Assembly (NCBI GenBank): GCA_023898505.1
Contig: CP060226.1
Location: 1,054,001-1,118,000, forward strand
Reading direction: 5' to 3'
Length of the DNA stretch: 64,000 nt
Source of the DNA: Candidatus Peribacteria bacterium
GTDB lineage: Bacteria > Patescibacteriota > Gracilibacteria > BD1-5 > UBA6164
The position numbers and the translations under genes are program-made. Under the pieces are notes generated by a model. It had not been told where the DNA came from and ran no database searches. It saw only the letters and a list, made by a program, of their open reading frames with translations. Positions 40,707 through 49,663 of the stretch are shown piece after piece. How positions within the stretch are numbered: the stretch's first letter is position 1; every line of letters starts with the position of its first letter.

Positions 40707-41786
40707 TTATAACGATTTGATGATATTTATCAAGGTTTCTGCTGACTTTACTGGGGTATACTTTTTATGGATGTCATCATAATTTACTGGCTTTGGCACT
40801 TCCATATTTGCATCGATAAGTCGTATGAGTTCATTGCTACTGAGAGGATTAAAATAGAGAGCATGATCTCCAAGAACTTCTTGTACATTTTCAAAATTAC
40901 TTGCAAAAATACGTGATTTTAACTGGATAGATTCACGTAGACGGAAAGGAAATGATTCATAGAGTGAAGGAAATACACTTCCGAGCGCTTGCGCATAGTA
41001 ATAGGGACGCTCTGTTTCTTTGATATCACTGGTAAATATTACACGGTCCTGGATATCATTATCCACTACTTGTTTACGGAACTCTAGGTTATTTGATACC
41101 TGTGTATCAAGAATAAGAAGAGAAAGCTTATCTCCTCGACGTTTGAATTTCGATATTGCTTCTACAAGCGTGTTGAGGTTCTTATTATTTCCATTTCCCC
41201 CAGAATAGATGATATATTCTCCAGGCAGATTATGTTTGGCTTTGATGTTGAGCTTGAGAGATGTGTCTTGTTCATAGTGTTTCATCGGGAAAAATCCTTC
41301 GATACATACAAATTTCTCATCAGGAATATTGAACTTTTCATTGAGCTCATTTTGTGTGTAAGTATCAAATGTTACAATTTTTTTCGCCTTTTTGATATTA
41401 CGACCGAGGAGGTGATTGATATACGTCTTTTTGAAAAAATTATTAGTATCTGGGAAGTTGATATCCTTGAGTGTTGGGATGAAGACAATAGCATCTTTTT
41501 TGTAACAAAAAACGTTACGAAAATCAAAAAATATCATCAAATCAAGATTTTCTTTTCGTATTTCTCTATTGAATTCGAGCATGCCCTTAAAACTTCTACT
41601 GGGCTCTTCGATGATGTGGTATCTGACATTTTCTCCTTCAAATACCTGCTCTCTATAATACACATCTAAATAAATATGGTACTCATTTTCTGGGTCTTTT
41701 TTGAGTAGCCGGTGAAGGAGTTCAATAGTATATTCTGCATAGATATTGTAACTATTGAGAATCATAAGATCGATACCGATTTTCAT
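40707..41786 (-). CDS. Glycosyltransferase, GT4-like
   Basis: 359 residues with a GT-B architecture: N-terminal MKIGIDLMILNSYNIYAEYT, central KKIVTFDTYTQNELNEKF (the usual xxVSxxxxxxL region) and IIYSGGNGNNKNLNTLVEAI at the start of the nucleotide-sugar domain. PSLYESFPFRLRESIQLKSR is the E-x7-E motif. It probably acts on surface polysaccharide or lipid. No TGA, so complete under either code. Stands alone. Confidence 0.85.
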   Translation of the reverse strand: MKIGIDLMILNSYNIYAEYTIELLHRLLKKDPENEYHIYLDVYYREQVFEGENVRYHIIEEPSRSFKGMLEFNREIRKENLDLMIFFDFRNVFCYKKDAIVFIPTLKDINFPDTNNFFKKTYINHLLGRNIKKAKKIVTFDTYTQNELNEKFNIPDEKFVCIEGFFPMKHYEQDTSLKLNIKAKHNLPGEYIIYSGGNGNNKNLNTLVEAISKFKRRGDKLSLLILDTQVSNNLEFRKQVVDNDIQDRVIFTSDIKETERPYYYAQALGSVFPSLYESFPFRLRESIQLKSRIFASNFENVQEVLGDHALYFNPLSSNELIRLIDANMEVPKPVNYDDIHKKYTPVKSAETLINIIKSL

Positions 41787-41866
41787 TCCTTTCTTTTACG
41801 GAGCTAATCTTTTCGTTTTTCTTTGATTTGTAGTATACTCCTACTTGATAATTGTAAAAATTTTTT

Positions 41867-42136
41867 ATGCAACTTTCCCACTATATTCACAAAGATACCG
41901 AAAGTAATTACTATCGTATAAAAGTCACTCCTGGTTCGCCAAAGACAGAGTTTTATGCGGTGCTTGAAGATGGAACTGTAAAAATCAGAGTTGCTGCTCC
42001 ACGAGAAAAAAACAAGGCAAATACAAAACTGGTAGAATATATAGCCGATGAAATAGGTGTTTCGAAGAGCAAGGTTCATATCGTTGGTGGATTTACTGAT
42101 GCACTAAAAATTATTCGAATTGATTTTCCTAGGTAA
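41867..42136 (+). CDS. DUF167 (YggU) family protein
   Basis: 89 residues. YRIKVTPGSPKTEF and VKIRVAAPREKNKANTKLVE are the DUF167 signature, with GVSKSKVHIVGGFTDALKII as its end. Function unknown. No TGA. Confidence 0.85.
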   Translation: MQLSHYIHKDTESNYYRIKVTPGSPKTEFYAVLEDGTVKIRVAAPREKNKANTKLVEYIADEIGVSKSKVHIVGGFTDALKIIRIDFPR

Positions 42137-42181
42137 TTCACTATACTGTAAGATAAACATTATTTTATCATTACTCTAGGT

Positions 42182-42400
42182 ATGACAGCGATATGGATTT
42201 TAATCATCGTCTATATACTTATCTTGGTAATTTCATATATTTTTATATGGAAGCGATTAGAGTTTCTTAATGATAAGCATGTACGTCATACATCCGTTGA
42301 CTGTTTAGTAAATAAGCATCACACGCTTTTAAAAATTATCGGTGTAATTTATGTTATATGTGGAGCACTGGGGATTACCGTAATAGTAACCTTTTTTTAG
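42182..42400 (+). CDS. Small two-helix membrane protein
   Basis: 72 residues: helices IWILIIVYILILVISYIFIW and IIGVIYVICGALGITVIVTF. Its stop is two bases from the next start, so it is likely cotranscribed. Family unknown. Confidence 0.5.
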   Translation: MTAIWILIIVYILILVISYIFIWKRLEFLNDKHVRHTSVDCLVNKHHTLLKIIGVIYVICGALGITVIVTFF

Positions 42401-42401
42401 T

Positions 42402-42956
42402 ATGTCCTACTATTTTGAAACTGGAGACTGCACTATTCTAAAAAGACATTTCTTTCTGCTCCTTTTTAGTATTTTGAAATTTATATTTTTGCTGACACTC
42501 GCAGGGGTTCTCTACTATGTATCTGATACCTATCTTGTTGGAGATGCCCATATGGTGAGCTCATGATTGGCATATGTTCTGTTTGTGTTGATTATGGTGG
42601 TGTTAAATTATGCATTTCTGAGACTGGTGCTGAGTATTATTGATTACTATCATACGATTATCATTGTAAAAGGGGAGCAGATATTTATCATCCATTGTAC
42701 GATTATTATGCAAGATGATATGGAGGTTATTGATTCGTATAGGATTACAAAGGTGGATGTATTTTCTCACGGAATTATCGCAAATCTGATTGGGTATGGA
42801 AACCTAGTGATCGAACAACAGAGAGATGATGTGCGTACGTTTCACTTTATTCCTGATCCATACAGAATTCTAAAAATACTCAAAGAACAAAAACAGCAGG
42901 TGATTGAGGATAGAAGAAAGAAGTATATTGTGAGCGAGGAAAAAAGTGAGTCATAA
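42402..42956 (+). CDS. Membrane protein with PH-like domain
   Basis: 184 residues. Two membrane helices (LKFIFLLTLAGVLYYV and AYVLFVLIMVVLNYAFLRL) precede a bacterial PH-like domain (GEQIFIIHCTIIMQDDMEVI, YRITKVDVFSHGIIANLIGY, VRTFHFIPDPYRI). One TGA glycine (SSGLAYV). Related proteins are of unknown, possibly envelope, function. Confidence 0.6.
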
Positions 42957-42985
42957 AAATTTTCAAGTTCTCTATTTTTCGGTAT

Positions 42986-43017
42986 AAAGGTTACATCTTG
43001 TATATGTAACTTTTTTT
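42986..43017 (+). terminator. Terminator upstream of mnmA
   Basis: GTTACAT and ATGTAAC arms, then seven T running into the mnmA ATG. Confidence 0.6.
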
Positions 43018-44157
43018 ATGTCGTTAAAAATACTGGTAGGACTTTCTGGGGGTGTAGATAGTGCGGTAAGTGCATATTTATTGAAGCAGCAGGGATACGA
43101 TGTCACAGCGGGGTTTATGATTAACTATCTGGCTCCAGAGGGCGAGGTGTGTCCAACACGAGAAGATATCGAGGTTGCAAAAGAAGTGGCTGCATGTTTA
43201 GAGATCCCATTCTTCACCTTTGACTACCGAGATGAATATGAACAAAAAGTCTTATACTATATGTATGAAGGCTATAAACAGGGGATTACACCAAATCCAG
43301 ATATCATGTGTAATTCGGAGATAAAGTTTAAAGTTTTTTTAGATGAAGCACTGAGTCTCGGATTTGATATGGTAGCAACAGGACACTATGCACAGGTAGC
43401 CGAAAGGGAAAAGGGAAAAGAAAAAAGTTATCATCTCCTCAAATGAAAAGACCCTCTGAAAGACCAGTCTTATTTTTTAGCGGGGCTAAATCAGGAACAG
43501 TTATCAAGGGCACTGTTTCCTATAGGACACCTAGAAAAAAAAGAAGTCAGACAGATTGCAAAAGAAGCAGGCCTTCCAAATGCGGAGAGAAAAGATAGTC
43601 AGGGGATTTGTTTTGTCGGAAAGGTAGATATGGCGACGTTTTTAGAAAAGAAGATAGCTCCAAAACCCGGAAATATAGTAGATACGGCTGGAAATATCCT
43701 TGGGCAGCACAGGGGAGTGTATTATTATACTATTGGTCAACGCAAGGGGCTTGATATCTGAGGTCTTGCAGAGCCAGTGTTTGTTGTGAGAAAGGATATC
43801 GAACGCAATGAGCTGATAGTTGGAACCGATGCAGATATGGAACTCAGATCAGAGGAACTTGAGATGCAATATGTACATTTTCTGAATAAACCCAGCCAAA
43901 CCTCACCCCTAGCCCCTCTCCTTACATGAGAGGGGAAATTAGAAGCAAAGGCAAAGATCCGTTATCGTCAGGAGGATCAGGAGTGTACGATTAGCATACT
44001 CCACCCCCCGCATTCTTCTCGTACTTCCTTTACTACTAAAGGAAGATGAGAAATTTATAAAGTAAAATTTAAGGAGCCGCAGAGAGCGATCGCAAGTGGA
44101 CAGATATGTGCCGTATATCTCTGAGAGGAGCTGGTTATGAGCGGAGTAATAGTGTAA
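43018..44157 (+). CDS. mnmA: tRNA 2-thiouridylase
   Basis: Thiolates U34 of Lys, Glu and Gln tRNAs (379 residues). PP-loop GLSGGVDSAVSA; catalytic Cys in NPDIMCNSEIKF and second Cys in DSQGICFVGK; VYYYTIGQRKGL is intact. TGA glycines lie at conserved positions (LLKGKDPLKDQSYF, LDIGGLAEP). Near the C-terminus two repeat-derived stretches are inserted in frame: TSPLAPLLTGEGKL and HPPHSSRTSFTTKGRG, each between beta-strands of the PUA-like domain. Confidence 0.94.
43900..43935. repeat. Palindromic element in mnmA (first)
   Basis: ACCTCACCCCTAGCCCCTCT followed by CCTTACATGAGAGGGG: one half-element with its hairpin. In frame. Confidence 0.8.
44001..44049. repeat. Palindromic element in mnmA (second)
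   Basis: CCACCCCCCGCATTCTTCTC, then CTTCCTTTACTACTAAAGGAAG and GATGAG. Related to the element in leuS at 8508. In frame. Confidence 0.65.
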
Positions 44158-44194
44158 GTGAAGAGTGAATAATTGATAATGAATAATAAAGGAA

Positions 44195-47107
44195 ATGAAT
44201 TTACAGAAAATACTACAAGAGCAGTTTCAGCTAGAGAGCTTTCGAGAGGGGCAGGAACAGATTATTAAAAGTGTGATTTCTGGAAGCGATACGTTAGTGT
44301 TTATGCCGACAGGAGGGGGAAAATCTCTCACCTATCAGTTGCCATGAGTAGTTCGTACAGGATTAGTAATGGTCATCTCCCCACTTATTTCGCTCATGAA
44401 AGATCAGGTAGATAAGCTGAATCATTTATGAATACGAGCAGAGCTGATAAACTCTACCATTACTGCACGCGAGCAGCAGATGATTTTGGATGAGTTATCG
44501 GTTACCGATTATAATATCCCTCTCAATTGAGGGGGGGGTAAGGGGGGAGTAATTAAGTTTCTCTATATTGCTCCAGAACGCCTCAATAGTGATGTATTTC
44601 TGAGAATTATTTCTCATATCCCCATCGCCCTTGTTGCTATCGATGAGGCTCACTGTATCAGCCAGTGGGGGCATGATTTCCGTCCAAGTTATATGAAGAT
44701 TAAGGGATTTATTGAGAAGTTAGAGACAAGCCCTCACTCAATCTCTCTTGGGAAATGACCTCACCCTAGCCCTCTCCTTAGAGGAGAGGGGATGGTAGGT
44801 ATACGTGAAAACTATAAAGAAGTTCCTGATTATATAAAAGAGTTATCAAAGGACTTAAGAAAGTATTGAACTGATAGTGAATGAATTCTTTGGGAGGTTC
44901 TAAGAAATAGGAAATATGAAGGAATTAAGTTTAGAAGACAACATGCATTTGGGAGATATATAGCAGATTTTTATTCAGATGAGCTAAAGTTGGTGATAGA
45001 ACTTGATTGAAAGATTCATGAAAATCAAGAAGAATATGATAAATTGAGGGATGAGATTATAGGGCAGTATGGAGTAGAGGTGTTACGATGCAAGAATGAA
45101 GAAGTATATTCAGATCTAAGTGGTATATTTGAAAAGATATCTCCTTATGCTTCCTCTCCTCTAAGGAGAGGATTGAGGTGAGGTTGAAAAGAAAGGCAAT
45201 GAGATTATGAAGCAGGAATTAAAAGAACTTTTCCGATTATGGCCCTCACGGCAACGGCAACAAAAAAAGTCCGTGCTGATATTGTTGCAAGACTTGGGCT
45301 TCAAAAATATACGACCTTTATTTCTGGGTTTGATCGTAAAAATATTATTATCATAGTACGTGAACTCTCAAAAAAAGAGGAAAAACTATCAAAATTGCAG
45401 GAGATACTGATGCATACTCCTGGAAGCGGGATTATCTATTGTTCGAGTCGTAAAGTGACAAAAGAAGTCTTTGATGAACTCGTAACCAAGGGAGAATCTG
45501 TTGCGATGTATACGGGAGAGATGAATCCACATGAACGAGAACAGGTGCAAAATGACTTTATGTCTGGAAATATTCGTGTGATGGTCGCTACCAATGCCTT
45601 TGGTATGGGAATTGATAAAAAGGATATCCGTTTTGTTGTTCACTATAATTTACCTGGAAGTATTGAAAATTATTATCAAGAAGTCGGAAGAGCCGGAAGA
45701 GATGGGAAAAAATCATACGGAGTCGTACTCGCTTCCTATGGAGATACAAAAATCCAAGAATTCTTTATTGAAAATACCTATCCAAAAAAAGAAGAGGTAT
45801 TTCAGTTGTATGAATATTTATATTCTTTTGATCAGAGCCCTCACCCTAACCCTCTACTTCGCTCTAACTTCGAAGATAGTCGCGCAAGCACTCCTGTCTC
45901 ACTTATCTCTTCAGGGGAGAGGGAAAATATTCCCCCTTCTCCTTACAAAGGGGAAGGGTCTGGGGGATGGGGGAAAGCAATTCTCAAGACCTACTATCAG
46001 ATAGCGTCTGAATCAGGTCTGCAAAATGATATGAAGGTCGGAAGTATCGTGAAACTACTTGAGAAATATGGGATTATCAAGCGTGGATATGAGGGAAGTG
46101 ATATCGATGATTTTCGAGGGCGCGGGATTACACTTTTGCAAGAAAAACGTAAAACAAGCGAGCTTCTTATTGATTGGAAACACCAAAATCTCCTCAAAGA
46201 AGAAGCCTATTATAAGCTCGATGAGATTAAAAAACTTCTCTTTCAACCGCAATGTCGTAAGCGTTATATCTTAGAGTATTTTGGTGATGAAGAGGATCTA
46301 CAAAACTTGTGAGCAAGTTGTGGGGTGTGTGACTATTGTCTGGAGAAGAGGCAGTTTGAATCTGGAGATGTTGAAAAGCTTGTTCCTCTCAGTGTTTTTG
46401 GAATTGCGCTCGATGTCGTTGGACAGTTTGATAAGCGTTTCGGAATTACGGTAATCAGTAACTTTCTGCGGGGAAGTGAAGAGAAAAAGATTCTTGAATG
46501 GGGACTTGATAGTAAAAAGAATTATGGGATATTTTCAGACTATACAGGAGATCTCATTATTGCTATCTTAGAAGCACTTCTCAGATATGGGTTTCTTGAA
46601 AAGACCACAGGACAGTACCCGGTAATTGGACTTTCAAAGATTGGAAGAGTTGCTTTGAAACGAGAAGATCTCATTAAAGAAGATGAGTCAAATCTTCAAT
46701 CCTTTATTTCCATGAAGTGTAAAAACCAGAAGCAAAAAAAAGGCAAACAAGGAAAAACTAAAAGCCCAACGAAAAGCGAGGGGAATACCTATGAAGAAAC
46801 TTTGAAATTATTACAACTTTGAAAAAGTATCGTTGATATTATCACCATAAGAGGAATGACCAATCAAACAATTGAAGGTCACGTGGTGGAACTTTATACA
46901 CAAGGAAGACTCGGACTCGCTGATATGTTAAAACTCGTAAGATTTAGTCATCTAAACGAGGTAAAACGAGTGATTCAAGATACCTTTGGTGGGGATATAG
47001 AAAAACTCAAGCCGATCAAAGAACAGCTTGAGTTTGAAGAAAAGAAAGATGTCTCATACTTTGAAATCAAAGTGGCGATAGCGATGATGGAGAGGGGAGA
47101 CTTATAA
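44195..47107 (+). CDS. recQ: RecQ helicase with in-frame DUF559 endonuclease insertion
   Basis: A 970-residue frame (usual RecQ about 600). Helicase motif I PTGGGKSLTYQLP near residue 38, DEAH box AIDEAHCISQWGHDFRPSY near 148-166, motif III MALTATATKK near 349, motif VI VGRAGRDGK, zinc site CRKRYILEYFGD...CGVCDYC. A C-terminal HTH (GMTNQTIEGHVVELYTQGRL) follows the winged helix. Between motifs II and III, residues about 188-330 are a DUF559/Vsr-like nuclease (IKFRRQHAFGRYIADFYSDE, LKLVIELDGKIH). Two other repeat insertions occur (near residues 108-118 and 548-594). The frame never breaks. Confidence 0.92.
44516..44549. repeat. Short palindromic element in recQ
   Basis: ATCCCTCTCAATTGAGGGGGG plus GGTAAGGGGGGAG. 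Encodes NIPLNGGGGKGGV in frame in the helicase core. Confidence 0.7.
44759..45183 (+). mobile_element. Palindrome-flanked DUF559 endonuclease element inside recQ
   Basis: Left arm CCTCACCCTAGCCCTCTCCT with AGAGGAGAGGGG; right arm CCTCTCCTCTAAGGAGAGG followed by ATTGAGGTGAGG. The outer ends are reverse complements. Between them is a complete DUF559 domain beginning MVGIRENYKEVPDYIKELSK (possible internal ATG at 44792) and reaching EVLRCKNEEVYSDLSGIFEK. The PD-(D/E)XK-type core is ADFY...IELDG. Three to four TGA are read as Gly. Same arms as the small palindromic elements elsewhere, so this looks like the nuclease-coding form of the family. A further CCCTCACTCAATCTCTCTTG half-copy lies just upstream (44730-44753). 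Confidence 0.85.
45837..45975. repeat. Composite palindromic element in recQ
   Basis: CCCTCACCCTAACCCTCTAC, then a module encoding NFEDSRASTPVSLIS, then CCTTCTCCTTACAAAGGGGAAGG and TGGGGGATGGGGG. In frame. Nearly the same module as in the prepilin at 23034. Confidence 0.85.
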
Positions 47108-48478
47108 CTATTTCACAAAGAGAAGACCAGTTTTCCCATAACTACTTCCTGCACAATCTCCTATCTTAATTCCGACTCAAACTTGTCCATCTCAAGGGCG
47201 AGCCCAGTTAATTCATCAAAACCCAATACTTACAGTAGTACCACTTGTACCAGCATCATCATCACAGTCAGTACTATACCCCGTTGGGTCGCTAGCATAT
47301 GATGTAGAGGCAAGACAGCCAGTATTGGGGTTGGACCAATACTCGTTAAAACTGAGAGAATTGGTGATATAAAAATAGAGCGTATCTTCACATTGGGTAA
47401 TGATTTTATAATGACTTCCAATGCTTTGTCTAATAGTATCACCAATATACCCTGAAGTAGTGGTCTCGATATTTGATAAATTTCAAATATTTACGGGCGT
47501 TGTACCAATATGTTTATTATCAGTTCCATTGCTTTTTGATACCAGAGTCCATCCTCATCCATCGGTCGTCATATCACAATATACAAGTACTTGTTCAGAT
47601 GCGATTGGTTTTATTGTATATATCCCATCAGCTCCTGAAGTATAGCTTTTATTGGAGAGGATATCATTACAGTTTTGATATGCATCTCAAGCCATTTTTG
47701 AAACTAATCATGAGATGAGCTGTGCACCAGTTCAGGCAGTAGAGGTTGTATCTGAAGCGTGGGCAATATATATATCCGTTGTAGTCATGACGTCTAGGTA
47801 CCCAGAGTTTGTTATTGTAGTTACTTCTTGGATAGGGGTATTGGTTCAAGAGGCGGTTAAGATTCAGAGTTCATATCCACTTACAGTTACAAATCTATCA
47901 GTATAATCAGTGAGTGCGTGTGCTTGAGGAATACCGCCCCCTAGCCCCCTCCTTACTAAGGAGGGGGAAAACGATAGTGACGGTGATCCCTCACCCCAAC
48001 CCTCTCCTTTGAGAGGAGAGGGAGTTATAGTTCCCCATTCTCCCCCAAGGGAGAGGGGGCTAGGGGGTGAGGGTATGTGTGTAAATAGGTTCTCACTTTC
48101 TTCTAAAAACGCCATGACTTGAAAATATTTTCTATCACTTGATATGTAATACGAGAAGAAGGTACTATCTCATGGATCTTTTCATCATTTTTTGAGACCA
48201 ATACCTTCAAGAACGGTTTCCCCTGCATATCCTTGGTATCCTACGACGGTCCCATTTGTTTTTACCTCTACATAATCATCTGGATACATAAGTTTTCACT
48301 TTCGTTTATAACTTTCGAGTCATTCAGAGATTATTTTTAGACTCGATATCCTCGCACTATCACGAGTTCCCGCAATATAGTCGGTGTATGATACAAAACC
48401 AATCGTTGCCAGAATCCCGATAATGGTGGCCACAACGATAAGTTCAACGAGAGTAAAACCGTATTTTTTCTGTTTCAT
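47108..48478 (-). CDS. Prepilin with C-terminal fibrinogen-like domain (copy 2)
   Basis: 456 residues. Signal YGFTLVELIVVATIIGILAT at about residues 5-24, then SYTDYIAGTRDSARISSLKI. The C-terminus is fibrinogen-like (GDAYQNCNDILSN, ADGIYTIKP, VLVYCDMTTDGGGWTLVSKS, GFGGINWARPGDG). It is a paralogue of the protein at 22566: both share FLEE.ENL.T, then a palindromic element, then GIPQAHA.TDYT.R and QEVTTITNSGYLD. Many TGA glycines. Its stop abuts the recQ stop, tail to tail. Confidence 0.8.
47934..48075. repeat. Double palindromic element in prepilin copy 2
   Basis: Two adjacent elements: CCCCTAGCCCCCTCCTTACT with AAGGAGGGGG, and CCCTCACCCCAACCCTCTCC to GGGGGCTAGGGGGTGAGGG. The second is almost identical to the element in the ABC exporter at 50989. 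In frame, at the same site as in prepilin copy 1. Confidence 0.85.
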
Positions 48479-48562
48479 AAAAAGTAGTTATTTAGGTATT
48501 TTTGATTATAGTGATTATATTGGTAGCTGAAAATATATCAACTTGGTTTTTATCTACAAAGT

Positions 48563-48805
48563 ATGTGGAAAGTATACATAGTTCGCTGTAGTGATGATAC
48601 TCTCTATACGGGGATTACTACAGATGTGGAGAGGAGGTTGTATGATCATAATACTCCTTCTGGGAAGGGGGCGAAGTATACACGTATGCGTCAGCCAGTA
48701 GAGTTGGTATATGTAAAAGAGATGAAAAGTAGGAGTGATGCAGCAAGAGAGGAGTATAGAATTAAACAATTATCTAGAAAAGACAAGTTAAGACTTATAG
48801 ACTAA
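48563..48805 (+). CDS. GIY-YIG nuclease-domain protein (YhbQ-like)
   Basis: 80 residues. WKVYIVRCSDDTLYTGITTD is the GIY-YIG motif pair, VERRLYDHN supplies the catalytic Arg, and KGAKYTRMRQPVELVYVKE is typical of the UvrC-related YhbQ/YazA group. Complete under either code. Role in DNA repair is family-based inference. Confidence 0.9.
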   Translation: MWKVYIVRCSDDTLYTGITTDVERRLYDHNTPSGKGAKYTRMRQPVELVYVKEMKSRSDAAREEYRIKQLSRKDKLRLID

Positions 48806-48808
48806 ATT

Positions 48809-49663
48809 ATGAAAATATTATTTTTACTTCCTCCATCGGAAGGGAAAAATCCTAATCTGAGCGATTATACCACCCCTGCCCCCTCCTTAGTAAAGAGGGG
48901 AATAACAGAGCTACTGAGTTTTTCATTTGAGAAGCCTATAGATATCGCTATGAGTGCTACTGAAAAGGATCTTAAGTGTAAGTGATTGAGGTATAGGGAA
49001 GGTATGGGACTGAATCATTCACTTATCTCCCTTTGAGTACAAAGGGGGTCCCCGAAGTATGAGGGGGAGGGATTTGGTAATAATAATCCACCCATATCCT
49101 CTTGTACTACGAGAAAGCTATATATGTCTGCCATAGAACGATATAGTGGGGTGATGTATGATGCGATTGACTATAGGGGGATGAGTGTCTCTGCACAGAA
49201 GTTTTTCTCGGAACACTTTTTGATACTTTCGGGGATGTATGGAATCCTGAGACCAGATGATATGATAGGAAACTATAAGCTTCCAATTGAGACCAAGGGG
49301 TTGTATCAGTTTTGGTGGGATGTGATCCCCGAAGCTATTTCTGAACTTCAAGCAGATTATATTATCAATCTGTTACCACTGAGTTATGCCAAGCTCATCT
49401 GACTGTGAACAGATTGCAATCGACATAAAAAAAAGCTGATTCCGATTTTAGAATCAGGAGCAAAGATTATCAATATCAATTTTCTAAAGTCAGATGGGAC
49501 GAAGATATCTCATGGAGTTAAAAAGATTAAGGGACAGTGGGTACATGATATGTGTGAAAAATTGGCGGTTTCTTGAAGTTTTACGAAAGCCTCTGTATTT
49601 GCCATACTTGGATGAGAGATAGTCGAAGGGGACAATAGTATAGATGTTAATATTGTAGGGTAA
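48809..49663 (+). CDS. yaaA: YaaA (DUF328) peroxide-stress family protein
   Basis: 284 residues. LFLLPPSEGKNP opens the family, followed by RYSGVMYDAIDYRGMS, FFSEHFLILSGMYGILRPDD and IGNYKLPIETKGLYQFW. YaaA binds DNA and limits iron-driven damage after peroxide stress in E. coli. Two in-frame repeat insertions (TTPAPSLVKRG and SLISLGVQRGSPKYEGEGF) lie in the N-terminal third. Five or more TGA glycines. Its stop overlaps the next start by one base. Confidence 0.88.
48869..48900. repeat. Palindromic half-element in yaaA (first)
   Basis: CCACCCCTGCCCCCTCCTTA plus GTAAAGAGGGG. In frame. Confidence 0.7.
49026..49072. repeat. Palindromic element in yaaA (second)
   Basis: TCCCTTTGAGTACAAAGGGG, then TCCCCGAAGTATGAGGGGGAGG. 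In frame. Confidence 0.6.

Noticed and set aside
42182..42956. Secretion or toxin-antitoxin pair from the two small membrane genes
   Set aside because: Close spacing only; no toxin or antitoxin features are visible, so I leave them as membrane proteins of unknown role.
44759..45183. Intein or group I/II intron in recQ
   Set aside because: No intein splicing junction residues (Cys/Ser start, His-Asn end) and no intron core; arms match the palindromic element family instead, and the frame stays open.
47934..48075. Clustered GC-rich repeats as a CRISPR array
   Set aside because: Repeats are palindromic, unevenly spaced, lie inside coding frames, have no uniform spacers, and no cas gene is present.
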